Positions 1 through 10,025 of a stretch of 64,000 bases of DNA are shown one piece after another. The number at the start of each line of letters is the position of its first letter. Position 1 is the first letter of the stretch. The translations under genes and the position numbers were made by a program. The stretch is from Kitasatospora fiedleri (GTDB taxonomy: Bacteria > Actinomycetota > Actinomycetes > Streptomycetales > Streptomycetaceae): positions 744,001 to 808,000 of the forward strand of contig NZ_OX419519.1 of assembly GCF_948472415.1 (NCBI RefSeq). The letters run 5' to 3'. The notes beneath the pieces were generated by a model. That model had not been told where the DNA came from. It saw only the letters and a program-made list of their open reading frames with translations, and did no database searches.

Positions 1-13
1 CGGTGCCCGCACC

Positions 14-58
14 GAAAAATTTCCCCTCCTTGACAGAAAAATTTGTCGGCACGATCCT
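14..58 (+). promoter_or_regulatory. Candidate promoter with paired operator repeats for the ArsR-type gene
   Basis: TTGACA at 30-35 and GATCCT at 53-58 are 17 bp apart and would start transcription at or next to the GTG at 65, so the message may be leaderless. The 9-mer GAAAAATTT occurs at 14-22 and again at 36-44, exactly 22 bp apart (two helical turns), and the second copy lies inside the -35/-10 spacer. This AT-rich patch stands out from its surroundings. Autoregulation by the downstream ArsR-type protein is an inference. Confidence 0.45.
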
Positions 59-64
59 GGAGGG

Positions 65-715
65 GTGCTGGACGTCGCTGTGATCGAAGATGCCGCCGCC
101 GCCGAAGCCTCGCTGGACCCGATGCGGGCCCGGCTGCTGGCGGCCCTGGCCGAGCCGGGCTCGGCCGCCATGCTGGCCGCCCGGCTGGGGTTGCCCCGGC
201 AGAAGGTCAACTACCACCTGAAGGAGTTGGAGCGGCACGGCCTGGTGGAGCTGGCCGAGGAACGCCGCCGGGGGAGCATGACGGAGCGGGTGTACCGGGC
301 CACAGCGGCCTCGTACGTGATCTCGCCGACCGCACTGGCGGCGGTCAGCCCGGACCCGTCGCGTTCACCCGACCAGCTCTCCGCGCGCTGGCTGCTGGCG
401 CTCGGCGCCCGGATGGTGCAGGAGGTCGGCTCACTGCTGACGGGCGCGGCCCGGGCCCGGCAGCGGGTGGCCTCGTTCGGGATCGACGCCCGGGTCCGGT
501 TCGCCTCGGCGGCCGACCGGGCGGCGTTCGCGGAGGAGCTCTCGCAGGCGGTGACCGCCCTGGTGGGCCGCTACCACGACGAATCGGCCCCGCAGGGCCG
601 CGTCCACCGGGTGGTGGTCGGCCTGCACCAGATCCCGGACGCCGCGCCCCCCGGCTCCCCGCCCCCAACCCCGTCCCCGTCCCCGTCCCCGTCCCCGTCC
701 CCGCAGGAGAGTTGA
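65..715 (+). CDS. ArsR-family winged-helix transcriptional regulator
   Basis: The protein has 216 residues. Its N-terminal half is a winged helix: a DPMRARLLAALAEPGSAAML segment is followed by a recognition helix around LPRQKVNYHLKELERHGLV (about residues 40-60), the usual ArsR layout. There are no clustered cysteines, so metal sensing is not suggested. The C-terminus ends in a Pro-Ser run encoded by a CCCGTC tandem repeat (about 669-703). GTG at 65 suits the promoter spacing; GTG at 80 is an alternative. It lies 4 bp before an SRPBCC gene and is followed by a DHFR-like gene. ArsR plus AHSA1/SRPBCC is a common actinobacterial pair, so it probably controls this cassette. Its ligand is unknown. 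Confidence 0.85.
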   Translation: MLDVAVIEDAAAAEASLDPMRARLLAALAEPGSAAMLAARLGLPRQKVNYHLKELERHGLVELAEERRRGSMTERVYRATAASYVISPTALAAVSPDPSRSPDQLSARWLLALGARMVQEVGSLLTGAARARQRVASFGIDARVRFASAADRAAFAEELSQAVTALVGRYHDESAPQGRVHRVVVGLHQIPDAAPPGSPPPTPSPSPSPSPSPQES

Positions 716-719
716 CCCC

Positions 720-1484
720 GTGCCGCACCCCTTCGAGCTGGAATTCGAGCTGGCGCTGCCGGCCGACCCGGAGCAGGTCTGGGCGGCGATCGCCACCGGC
801 CCGGGCATCGACGCGTGGTTCATGGGCCGCAACGAGGTGGACCCCCGGGTCGGCGGGACGGCCGCGATGGAGACCGGCGGCCACCGGGAGACCTCGACCG
901 TCACCGCGTACGAGCCGGGCAGGCGCTTCGCCACCCGTACCGAGCCGGGCCCGGACGGCCGGTTCATGGCCTTCGAGTACCTGGTCGAGGGCCGCGACGG
1001 CGGCAGCACCGTCCTGCGGGTGGTGCACAGCGGCCTGCTCGGCGACGACTGGGCGGACGAGTACGACGCACTGCGCAGCGGCTGGCCGTTCCACCTGCAC
1101 ACCCTGCGCGAGTACCTGGCGCACTTCGCGGGCCGCACCGCCGTCCCGGTGTTCGCCGTCCGCCCGACGGCCGACCGCCCCGCCGGGGAGGTCCGGGCCG
1201 CGCTGACCGCCGCCCTCGGTCTCCCGCCCGACCCGCCGGTCGGCGCCCGGGTGCACGCCGAACCGGCCGGACTGCCGCCGCTGGGCGGCGAGTTGGTGTG
1301 GTCGGACGGCGAGCGCCTAGAGGTCCGCACCGCCGACGGGCTGTACGCCTTCCTGCACCCGGCGGGCGTCCTGCTGCTCTTCCACCACCTGTTCGCGGAG
1401 CCGGCCCCCGACGCCCGCGCCGCCGAGAGCGCCTGGCAGCACTGGCTGTCCGCCCTGCCCGTCCCACCCGCCCACCACCCCTGA
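720..1484 (+). CDS. SRPBCC (AHSA1-type) domain protein
   Basis: The protein has 254 residues. The first 145 or so form a START/Bet v1-like fold recognisable by FELEFELALPADPEQVWAAI, the WFMG segment and a C-terminal helix before about residue 140. The family binds hydrophobic ligands in a helix-grip cavity. The remaining 110 residues are a less conserved second domain. GTG at 720 is preceded by AGGAGA at 705-710, which overlaps the end of the upstream ArsR gene, so the two are co-transcribed and probably translationally coupled. The role is inferred only from the pairing: a ligand-binding or stress protein controlled by the upstream regulator. Confidence 0.8.
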   Translation: MPHPFELEFELALPADPEQVWAAIATGPGIDAWFMGRNEVDPRVGGTAAMETGGHRETSTVTAYEPGRRFATRTEPGPDGRFMAFEYLVEGRDGGSTVLRVVHSGLLGDDWADEYDALRSGWPFHLHTLREYLAHFAGRTAVPVFAVRPTADRPAGEVRAALTAALGLPPDPPVGARVHAEPAGLPPLGGELVWSDGERLEVRTADGLYAFLHPAGVLLLFHHLFAEPAPDARAAESAWQHWLSALPVPPAHHP

Positions 1485-1573
1485 CCCCGCCCGCACGCAC
1501 CCACCGCCACACACGCACTGCCACCGCACGCACCCACCACCGCCCACACCACCGACAGAACGAGGTACCCCCG

Positions 1574-2146
1574 ATGCGCACGCTGATCAGCACCGCTTTC
1601 GTCTCCCTGGACGGCGTGATGGAGGCCCCCGGCGGCGAGCCGGGCTACCGCAACTCCGGCTGGACGTTCAAGGACATCGACTTCGTGCCGGAGGCGTTCG
1701 AGGTCAAGGGCCGGGAGCAGGAGCAGGCCGGGGCGGTGCTGCTGGGCCGGGTCAGCTACCAGGCGTTCAGCCCGGTGTGGCCGGGCATGCCGGAGTTCGC
1801 CCGCTACAAGGTCCTGCCGAAGTACGTGCTGTCGACCACCCTCGGCCCGGACGACCTGGTCGACGACTGGGGTCCGACCACGATCCTGCGCTCGGTGGAG
1901 GAGGTGGCCGCCCTGAAGGAGACCGACGGCGGCCCGATCATCGTGCACGGCAGCGCCCGCCTGAACCACGCGCTGTCCGACGCGGGCCTGGTCGACCGCT
2001 ACCACCTGCTGGTGTTCCCGCTGCTGCTGGGCGCGGGCAAGCGGCTGTTCAGCGACACCGACAAGGACGTGCAGAAGCTGGAACTGGTCGAGTTCGCGGC
2101 CTTCTCCAACGGCGTGCAGAAGAACGTCTTCGACGTGGTCCGCTGA
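1574..2146 (+). CDS. Dihydrofolate reductase / RibD C-terminal-like reductase
   Basis: The protein has 190 residues with the DHFR-like fold of the RibD C-terminal family: an N-terminal LISTAFVSLDGVMEAPGG strand, a LLGRVSYQAF motif, an IIVHGSARLNHAL segment (nucleotide-binding loop) and a C-terminal FPLLLGAGKRLF stretch. Members are small NADPH-dependent reductases whose substrates are mostly unknown; true folate reduction is not implied. ATG at 1574 was chosen because the family consensus begins there. The in-frame upstream extension runs through low-complexity sequence and shadows the SRPBCC gene. The 89 bp between the two genes are almost free of T (CA/GC-rich low complexity at about 1490-1560). 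Confidence 0.85.
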   Translation: MRTLISTAFVSLDGVMEAPGGEPGYRNSGWTFKDIDFVPEAFEVKGREQEQAGAVLLGRVSYQAFSPVWPGMPEFARYKVLPKYVLSTTLGPDDLVDDWGPTTILRSVEEVAALKETDGGPIIVHGSARLNHALSDAGLVDRYHLLVFPLLLGAGKRLFSDTDKDVQKLELVEFAAFSNGVQKNVFDVVR

Positions 2147-3844
<1,698 letters not shown>

Positions 3845-4039
3845 GGCCCTGCCACTCCCGCACGTTCGCGGCTTCCGCCAACTTCCCCGTCCAGCAGGGA
3901 ACTTACCGGCGGGATTCACCCCATGGAGTGCATTGATCACCGAACGTGGCCGAACCCGGTAAGCGGACCGGCCCGCCCCACTCCCCTCCTTCGAACCGGC
4001 CGACAGCCGGCCGCGACCGCACCGAAGGAGACCGGTCCC

Positions 4040-4552
4040 ATGACCGTCGTACCGCTCGACCCCGCCTCGCCCGCCTCGCACGCCGTGGGCATCGACTTCG
4101 ACCAGACGCTGGTCGCGCACGACGACGGCTGGCAGGACGGCCGGATCTACGGCAGGCCGATCCCGGGGGCGATCGAGTCGCTGCGCGCCTTGAAGCGGGT
4201 CCGTTCGGTGTTCATCATGACCGCCCGCCCGCGCCGCTTCCACCCCGCCGTGGCGGGGTGGCTGCGCGAGCACTCCGGGCTGGAGGCGCTGGTGGACGAG
4301 GACCCGGAGCGCGCCTACTGGCAGGGCGACTGCCTGCTGGTGACCAACAAGAAGCTGGGCGCCGCCGTCTACATCGACGACCGGGCGATCCGCTTCACCG
4401 GCGACTGGGCCGTCACTCTCACCCAGGCCCGCCACGCGATCGGCCTCCCCTCGGCCCCGTCCCCAGTCCCGTCCCCGGCCCCGGCTTCGGCCGCCCGCCC
4501 ACCGCGCAGCACACCGGCCGACCTGGCCCGGCACTTCCCCGACCGCTGCTGA
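4040..4552 (+). CDS. HAD-superfamily phosphatase-like protein
   Basis: The protein has 170 residues with the HAD signature order: motif I DFDQTL near residue 19, motif II in FIMTAR, a basic TNKK segment and motif III YIDDRA. The short cap-less layout resembles 5'-nucleotidase or polynucleotide-phosphatase-like HAD proteins, but no substrate can be assigned. ATG at 4040 has an AAGGAG ribosome-binding site at 4025-4030, so the longer upstream in-frame start was rejected. The last 35 residues are a Pro/Ala/Ser tail encoded by CCCGTC-like repeats, similar to the tail of the ArsR gene at the left end. Confidence 0.75.
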   Translation: MTVVPLDPASPASHAVGIDFDQTLVAHDDGWQDGRIYGRPIPGAIESLRALKRVRSVFIMTARPRRFHPAVAGWLREHSGLEALVDEDPERAYWQGDCLLVTNKKLGAAVYIDDRAIRFTGDWAVTLTQARHAIGLPSAPSPVPSPAPASAARPPRSTPADLARHFPDRC

Positions 4553-4679
4553 CCCGCCTCCGGCACCCCACCGGCCCTCGACCGGCGGGCCGCTGACACG
4601 CCGTCACCGGACCTGCCGCCGCCCCGGCGGGTCCGGCACACTGCTGACCGGGGGTCGGGAAACGTCCGGGAGGAGTGCC

Positions 4680-5342
4680 GTGTCCACAGCGAAGGCCGTC
4701 GGGGCGAGTACCGAGGACGGCGACCCGCTGGCGCTCGCGCTGTTCGGGCTCACCGTGGTCAGCGGGCTGATCGACGCCGTCAGCTACCTCGGCCTCGGGC
4801 ACGTCTTCGCCGCCAACATGACCGGCAACGTGGTCGTCATCGGCTTCGCCCTGGCCGGGGCGCCCGGCTTCTCCGTCCTCGGGTCGATCACCTCGCTCGC
4901 CGCGTTCCTGCTCGGCGCGGCCCTCGCCGGGCGCCTGACCGCCGGGCGGCTGCGGTTCGCGCTGGTCGCGGAGACGCTGCTGCACCTGGCGGCGGCGGGC
5001 GTGGTGTTCGCCGTCGGCACCGGCGGGGACGTCCAGTACGGGGTGATCGCACTGCTGGCCGTGGCCATGGGCATCCGCAACGCGACGGTCCGCAGCCTCG
5101 GCGTCCCCGACCTGACCACCACCGTCCTCACCATGACGCTCACCAGCCTCGCCGCCGAGCCGCACTCGCCCCGCCGGCGCCGCCGCGTCCTGGCCGCCCT
5201 GACCATGCTCGCCGGTGTCGTCCCGGGCTCCGTGCTCGTCCTGCACGGGCAGGCCGGCTGGGCCCTGATCGCGGCGGCGGCCCTCACCGCGGCCACCTGG
5301 GCGCTCTACCGCGAACCGGCGGACGGCTCCCGCAGCACCTGA
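4680..5342 (+). CDS. DUF1275 (YoaK-type) integral membrane protein
   Basis: The protein has 220 residues, almost all in six predicted membrane segments. The family signature VSGLIDAVSYLGLGHVFAAN followed by MTGNVV is at residues 26-52. The function of DUF1275 proteins is not established; a transport or permease role has been suggested from the topology. GTG at 4680 follows GGGAGGAG. It is convergent with the methyltransferase gene, and the two 3' ends are separated by a tandem repeat. No operon partner. Confidence 0.85.
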   Translation: MSTAKAVGASTEDGDPLALALFGLTVVSGLIDAVSYLGLGHVFAANMTGNVVVIGFALAGAPGFSVLGSITSLAAFLLGAALAGRLTAGRLRFALVAETLLHLAAAGVVFAVGTGGDVQYGVIALLAVAMGIRNATVRSLGVPDLTTTVLTMTLTSLAAEPHSPRRRRRVLAALTMLAGVVPGSVLVLHGQAGWALIAAAALTAATWALYREPADGSRST

Positions 5343-5362
5343 GCGGAGGCCGACGGCCCCAA

Positions 5363-5408
5363 CCGCCGGTCCCAGCCGCCGGTCCCAGCCGCCGGTCTCA
5401 GCCGCCGG
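5363..5408. repeat. 13-bp tandem repeat at a convergent gene junction
   Basis: The unit CCGCCGGTCCCAG is repeated 3.5 times (5363-5375, 5376-5388, 5389-5401 with one change, 5402-5408). It spans the gap between two convergent genes and runs into the last codons of the methyltransferase gene on the minus strand. It could form GC-rich secondary structure. Confidence 0.85.
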
Positions 5409-6246
5409 GCCTGCGCCACAGGACGGCCTCGCTGCCGGGCTGCCGCACCGAGAACCGGCCGGACGGCGAGAACTCCCGCAGCAGCGCGCGCAGTTCGCCC
5501 TCGAAGGCGGGCAGGCCGGTGCCGAACAGGTGCGGCGCGGAGGAGGACAGCGACAGCACGCCCGCCACCACCTGGTCCGCGTCCCGCTCCAGCACCTGCC
5601 CGCCGGGGACGACCAGCCGCTCGGGGCCCAGCAGCCCGGCCCGGGCGTACACCCGGGACTCGCCGCCGGGCGTGCCGTGCGGCAGGACGCCGCGCCCGGC
5701 CCGGCGGACCGGGCCGAGGTGGCGGCGCACCAGGGCGTCGATCGCGGGCTGCGGGACGGGCGGGTGCGGCAGCGGGGCGGGGTCGACGGGGAGCGGCTCG
5801 GACTTCCAGTCGGCGAGGTGCACCAGGGTGCCGCCGGGGCGGAGCATGTCGCGGGCGGTCGCGGCGACCGGCTCCCGGTCCATCCAGTGGAAGGACTGGG
5901 CGAACGCGATGAGGTCGAACATACCCAGCCCGTACGGGAGTTGCTCGGCGCGGGCGTGCACCCAGCGGGTCCGTCGGGCGAGTCCGGCGCGGGCGGCGGC
6001 CCGGGCCGCCTCGGCGACCATGGCGGCGTCCGCGTCCAGGCCGACCGTCTCGGCGAACCGGTCGGCGAGTTCCAGCGCGAGCGTGCCGGGTCCGCAGCCG
6101 ACGTCCAGCAGCCGCCCGGCGCCGTCCAGCCGCAGCGCCCCGGCGAGCGCGTCGGCCAGCCCGGGCGCGTACGGGAGCCGGCCGCGGGCGTAGTGCGGGG
6201 CCGCCCCCGCGAACAGCGTGTCGTCCCACTCCCAGCCCTCGACCAC
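5398..6246 (-). CDS. Class I SAM-dependent methyltransferase
   Basis: The protein has 282 residues. SAM motif I is LLDVGCGPGTLALELADRF (residues 46-64), followed by the acidic VGLDAD loop, FDLIAFAQSFHWMD (motif IV region) and the post-motif LRPGGTLVHL. The FHWMD motif is typical of the Methyltransf_11/25 proteins related to UbiE and Trm9-like enzymes. The substrate is unknown. ATG at 6246 opens with EGWEWDDTLFAGAAPHYARG, which matches how such proteins begin. Upstream on the minus strand are about 370 bp without another minus-strand gene. Confidence 0.85.
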   Translation of the reverse strand: MVEGWEWDDTLFAGAAPHYARGRLPYAPGLADALAGALRLDGAGRLLDVGCGPGTLALELADRFAETVGLDADAAMVAEAARAAARAGLARRTRWVHARAEQLPYGLGMFDLIAFAQSFHWMDREPVAATARDMLRPGGTLVHLADWKSEPLPVDPAPLPHPPVPQPAIDALVRRHLGPVRRAGRGVLPHGTPGGESRVYARAGLLGPERLVVPGGQVLERDADQVVAGVLSLSSSAPHLFGTGLPAFEGELRALLREFSPSGRFSVRQPGSEAVLWRRPGG

Positions 6247-6618
6247 GCGTCCCGCCGCCTTCCGGTTCCGTTCCCTCGACCTCCGATCATGGCGCGGAAC
6301 CGCCCGGTGCGCCCCGCCTTTTCGCCAACCGTCCTACAGTTCACCCTTTCTGGCGGTCGGTCGGCATTCGTGCGCCCGGGCGGTCGAATCCGGCCGGCGG
6401 AGGGCGACGCGGAGTGATCCGAGCTGATCGGGGTGTCCGAGCTGATCGGGGGTGGGCGAACGGGCGCGATCCGGTCACGCTTCCGGCCAAGTGGTCCAGA
6501 CCATTGACCGGGGTGGCCGCACCCCAGCAGGATCTTGCACGCCGGGACGGCCCTCGCTCCCCCGGCCCGGCCGCCCCCTGCCCCGGCGGCCCCACCGCTG
6601 ACGTCCCCAGGAGTTCCG

Positions 6619-6897
6619 ATGGCCCCGCGCCGCGCCGCCCGAGCACTCACCGTCACCGCCCTCGCCGGTGCCCTGGCCCTCACGCTGGCCGGCCCCGCCG
6701 CGGCGTCCCCCGTCGCCAACCTGAGCGGCCTGGGCTGCCCCGCCACCTACTCCAACAACTACGGCGACGGCCAGTTCCAGCAGTTCCGCACCTCCACCTA
6801 CGTCGCGGGCAACGGCTTCCGGCACGGCGTCTACGACATCTACTTCATCAACTGGTCCGGCAGGCGCTACCAGGGCAGCGCCGACTACATGTGCTGA
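6619..6897 (+). CDS. Small secreted protein of unknown function
   Basis: The protein has 92 residues with a clear Sec signal peptide: basic start MAPRRAARA, a hydrophobic core rich in Ala/Leu, and a likely cleavage after AAAS near residue 30. The mature part is about 60 residues, rich in aromatic and polar residues (YSNNYGDGQFQQF, YDIYFINWSG), with only two cysteines, GC near its start and C as the final residue, suggesting one disulfide that closes the domain. ATG at 6619 follows AGGAG at 6609-6613. I do not recognise the family; it could be a small inhibitor or extracellular matrix protein. Confidence 0.7.
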   Translation: MAPRRAARALTVTALAGALALTLAGPAAASPVANLSGLGCPATYSNNYGDGQFQQFRTSTYVAGNGFRHGVYDIYFINWSGRRYQGSADYMC

Positions 6898-6902
6898 CGC
6901 CA

Positions 6903-6932
6903 CGGCATGTGCCGACCTCACGGCACGTGCCG
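6903..6932. terminator. Bidirectional hairpin terminator between convergent genes
   Basis: CGGCATGTGCCG, a 6-bp spacer and CGGCACGTGCCG pair as a 12-bp stem with one G-U type mismatch; the right arm is also a perfect palindrome alone. It sits 6 bp after the stop of the secreted-protein gene and 20 bp before the convergent HAD gene stop. Confidence 0.6.
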
Positions 6933-6951
6933 ACCCCCCGGCCCGGCGGCG

Positions 6952-7659
6952 TCAGGGTTCCAGCAGCTCCGCCAACCGGTCCCCGGCCGCCCGCAGCGAC
7001 GGCACGCACAGCGCGGCTCCGGGCAGCGCGTCGGGCGGGTGGGAGAGCGTCAGGCCGATCACGGCGCACCCGGCCGCCGCGCCCGCCGCGACCCCGGCGG
7101 GGGCGTCCTCCAGCACCAGGCAGCGCCCGGGCTCGACGCCCAGCCGGTGCGCGGCCAGCAGGTACGCCTCGGGGTGCGGCTCGGCCGCCCGGACGTCCTC
7201 CCCGTACACCTGCACCCCCGGCAGCGGCAGCCCGGCCGGCGCGAACCTGCGCCGCACCGCGTCCCGGCTGCCCGAGGTGACCAGCGCCCAACTGCCGGGG
7301 CGCAGCGCCGCCGGCAGTTCGGCCGCGCCGTCGGCGGCCGGAAAGGCGTCGTCCTCGGGCCGCATCAGCCGGTCCAGGACCCGCCGTTCGGCGGCCGGGT
7401 CGAGGGCGGGGGCGACCTCGCGGCCGGTGTCCTCGGGGCGGCGGCCGAAGGTGTGGCGCCAGACGTGCTCGGTGTCCAGCGCGCGCATCCGGGCCCAGGC
7501 GTCCCAGACCCGCCGGTGGGCGGGCAGCGAGTCGAGCAGCACCCCGTCCACGTCGAACAGCACCGCCGCGTACCGGCCCGTCGTCCCCCTCTTCCGCCCC
7601 TCCCCCCGCCCGGTCGGCCCGGTCGGCCCCGTTCGACACCCGTCGGCCCCGGTCAACAC
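6952..7659 (-). CDS. HAD-superfamily hydrolase (beta-phosphoglucomutase/GPP type)
   Basis: About 235 residues with all HAD motifs: motif I LFDVDGVLLDS, motif II LVTSGS, the lysine region replaced by a histidine-proline AAEPHPEAYLLAA, and motif III CLVLEDAPAGV. The order and helical cap match the subfamily containing beta-phosphoglucomutase, phosphoglycolate phosphatase and sugar-phosphatases. The canonical lysine before PxPE is not obvious (EPHPEAY), an oddity worth noting. The start is uncertain: GTG at 7659 is the best candidate, TTG at 7656 is possible, and the upstream extension overlaps the next gene and is low complexity (repeated GGTCGGCCC). Confidence 0.75.
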   Translation of the reverse strand: MLTGADGCRTGPTGPTGRGEGRKRGTTGRYAAVLFDVDGVLLDSLPAHRRVWDAWARMRALDTEHVWRHTFGRRPEDTGREVAPALDPAAERRVLDRLMRPEDDAFPAADGAAELPAALRPGSWALVTSGSRDAVRRRFAPAGLPLPGVQVYGEDVRAAEPHPEAYLLAAHRLGVEPGRCLVLEDAPAGVAAGAAAGCAVIGLTLSHPPDALPGAALCVPSLRAAGDRLAELLEP

Positions 7660-7865
7660 CGGTCGGCGTCGCTCCCGCCGACCGTCCGGGGAAGGATATG
7701 CGCACCGGCGGCCCGGGACGGCTGCGATTATCGCCGCCGGGACGCCGTTATCCGAACGATTTCGGCCGGGATCGCCCCTTTGATCATGGTTTGGTCCCGG
7801 CGCGGAGGAGTCCAGGACGTGGCCCGGGCATGGCCCGGAGCGGGTGGGGGACGTAGTCTGCGGGC

Positions 7866-8507
7866 ATGACTGACGCCGCACACCTCACCCCCCAGGTCGC
7901 CTTCGAGACGCTGCTGGCGGGCAACCGCAGGTTCGTCGCCGGTTCCCCGAACCACCCCAACCAGGACGCCGCCCGCCGCGCCCAGACCGCGCCGTCCCAG
8001 ACCCCGTTCGCCGTGCTGTTCGGCTGCTCCGACTCGCGGCTCGCCGCCGAGATCATCTTCGACCAGGGCCTCGGTGACCTGTTCGTGGTCCGCACCGCCG
8101 GCCACGTGCTGGGCCCCGAGGTCCTCGGCAGCATCGAGTACGGCGCGAGCGTGCTCGGCACGCCGCTGGTGGTCGTCCTCGGCCACGACTCCTGCGGCGC
8201 CGTCGGCGCCACCCGGGAGGCCGTCGCCGCGGGCTCCAGCGGCGAGGGCTTCGTCCGGGACGTCATCGAGCGGGTCACGCCCAGCGTGCTGGCCGCCAAC
8301 GCCGCCGGCTACACCGACAACTCCGACTTCATCGACGAGCACATACGGCACACCGTGTCCCTGCTGGTGGACCGTTCGCAGACGCTGGCGGCCGCGGTCG
8401 CCGCGGGCACCACCGCCGTCGTCGGCCTCTCCTACCGCCTGGTGGACGGCACCGCCCACCTGGTCACCACCCGCGGTCTGGACCTCCCGGCCCCCGCCGC
8501 CGCCTGA
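7866..8507 (+). CDS. Beta-class carbonic anhydrase
   Basis: The protein has 213 residues. The zinc ligands and catalytic dyad are visible: CSDSR gives Cys54, Asp56 and Arg58, and HDSC gives His107 and Cys110. It interconverts CO2 and bicarbonate in the cytoplasm, supplying bicarbonate to carboxylases. The length and motif spacing are standard for the beta class. ATG at 7866 has no good ribosome-binding site, but TAGTCT at 7854-7859 is a fair -10 box 6 bp upstream, so translation may be leaderless. It stands alone, divergent from the HAD gene and followed by a hairpin terminator. Confidence 0.92.
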   Translation: MTDAAHLTPQVAFETLLAGNRRFVAGSPNHPNQDAARRAQTAPSQTPFAVLFGCSDSRLAAEIIFDQGLGDLFVVRTAGHVLGPEVLGSIEYGASVLGTPLVVVLGHDSCGAVGATREAVAAGSSGEGFVRDVIERVTPSVLAANAAGYTDNSDFIDEHIRHTVSLLVDRSQTLAAAVAAGTTAVVGLSYRLVDGTAHLVTTRGLDLPAPAAA

Positions 8508-8531
8508 CCCCGGCCCGCCTTCCGGCGCTCC

Positions 8532-8568
8532 CCGCAGCCCCGTCCCGCACCCCGGGCCGGGGCTGCGG
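8532..8568 (+). terminator. Hairpin terminator after the carbonic anhydrase gene
   Basis: CCGCAGCCCCG (8532-8542) pairs perfectly with CGGGGCTGCGG (8558-8568) across a 15-bp loop, 25 bp after the stop codon. Confidence 0.6.
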
Positions 8569-8721
8569 CGTTCGGCGGCCACCCCCGACCCGGCCCCTCC
8601 CCGGTGACGCGGATCACAGCGGAGCGGGCGGAGGAGGCGAAATGCGGCGGCGCGCAGGGCGGTTGACGCGTGGGACCAGCTGTCCACGGGCGTCCGCCGC
8701 CACCGACCGTGAGGAACCTCG

Positions 8722-9885
8722 ATGACCGTCACCGAGCCCACCCCGGGCACCGACTCCGCCGACTCCGCAGGCTCCACCGCCTCCCGGGCGGCCGAGGTGC
8801 TGTCCCGGCCCGTCGCGATCAACGGGCTGACCGTGCCCAACCGCATCGCGATGGCGCCGATGACGCGCCAGTTCTCGCCCGGCGGCGTGCCCGGCGAGGA
8901 CGTGCGCGGGTACTACGCCCGCCGGGCCGCCGCCGGCGTCGGGCTGATCGTCACCGAGGGGACGTACGTCGGCCACGAGTCGGCCGGCCAGAGCGACCGC
9001 ATCCCGCGCTTCCACGGCGAGGAGCAGCTGGCCGGGTGGGCCCGCGTCGCCGAGGACGTCCACGCGGCGGGCGGCACCATCGTCCCGCAGCTGTGGCACA
9101 TCGGCATGGTGCGCAAGCAGGGCCAGCAGCCGTTCCCGGACGCCCCCGCGATCGGGCCGTCCGGCATCCGGCTGGACGGCACCGAGGGGACCGGGCAGGC
9201 GATGACCCGGTCCGACCTGGACGCCGTGATCGGCGCGTTCGCCGAGGCCGCGGCCGCCGCCGAGCGGATCGGCTTCGACGGCGTCGAGCTGCACGGCGCG
9301 CACGGCTACCTGCTCGACCAGTTCCTGTGGGCGGGCACCAACCGCCGCACCGACGGGTACGGCGGCGACCCGGTCGCCCGGACGAAGTTCACCGCCGAGC
9401 TGGTCGCCGCGGTGCGCGCGGCCGTCTCGCCCCGGTTCCCGGTCATCTTCCGCTACTCGCAGTGGAAGTCCGACAACTACGACGCCCGGCTCGCCGAGAC
9501 CCCGCAGGAGCTGGAGGCGATCCTCGCCCCGCTCGCCGAGGCCGGCGTCGACGCCTTCCACGCCTCCACCCGCCGCTACTGGGTCCCCGAGTTCGACGGC
9601 TCCGACCTCAACCTGGCCGGCTGGAGCAAGAAGCTCACCGGCCTGCCCGCCATCACCGTCGGCTCGGTCGGCCTCGACGGCGACTTCCTCGGCGCCTTCG
9701 CGGGCGAGGGCGCCCCGGTCCAGGGCATCGACGACCTGCTCGACCGGCTGGAGCGCGACGAGTTCGACCTGGTCGCCGTCGGCCGCGCCCTCCTCCAGGA
9801 CCCGCAGTGGGCCGCCAAGGTCCTCTCCGGCCGCACCGCCGACCTGCGCCCCTACGACGCGGCGGCGGCCCGCACCCTGCACTGA
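8722..9885 (+). CDS. NADH:flavin oxidoreductase, old yellow enzyme family
   Basis: The protein has 387 residues forming one FMN-binding TIM barrel. Landmarks are NRIAMAPMTRQF (FMN contact), PQLWHIG, FDGVELHGAHGYLLDQFL (active-site histidine and substrate region), TDGYGG and the C-terminal VGRALLQDP phosphate-binding turn. The family reduces activated C=C bonds of enones and nitro-compounds using NAD(P)H. ATG at 8722 has a GAGGAA site upstream. Monocistronic by position. The 3' end faces a convergent MFS gene across a short tandem repeat. The physiological substrate cannot be read from sequence. Confidence 0.92.
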   Translation: MTVTEPTPGTDSADSAGSTASRAAEVLSRPVAINGLTVPNRIAMAPMTRQFSPGGVPGEDVRGYYARRAAAGVGLIVTEGTYVGHESAGQSDRIPRFHGEEQLAGWARVAEDVHAAGGTIVPQLWHIGMVRKQGQQPFPDAPAIGPSGIRLDGTEGTGQAMTRSDLDAVIGAFAEAAAAAERIGFDGVELHGAHGYLLDQFLWAGTNRRTDGYGGDPVARTKFTAELVAAVRAAVSPRFPVIFRYSQWKSDNYDARLAETPQELEAILAPLAEAGVDAFHASTRRYWVPEFDGSDLNLAGWSKKLTGLPAITVGSVGLDGDFLGAFAGEGAPVQGIDDLLDRLERDEFDLVAVGRALLQDPQWAAKVLSGRTADLRPYDAAAARTLH

Positions 9886-9916
9886 CGCCGCTCCCCGTCC
9901 GTCTGTTCGCCCGGAC

Positions 9917-9961
9917 GGCCGCTCGGCCGCTCGGCCGCTCGGCCGCTCGGCCGCTCGGCCG
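9917..9961. repeat. 8-bp tandem repeat between convergent genes
   Basis: The unit GGCCGCTC is repeated five and a half times without a mismatch. It lies in the 140-bp gap between the convergent old yellow enzyme and MFS genes. It can fold into alternative GC hairpins and may aid termination; copy number is likely to vary between strains. Confidence 0.85.
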
Positions 9962-10025
9962 GAAGACCCCGCCGAGCGGCGCCGCGGACCGTCGGCGCGC
10001 CGTCCGCAGGCCCGCCCGTCCCGCG

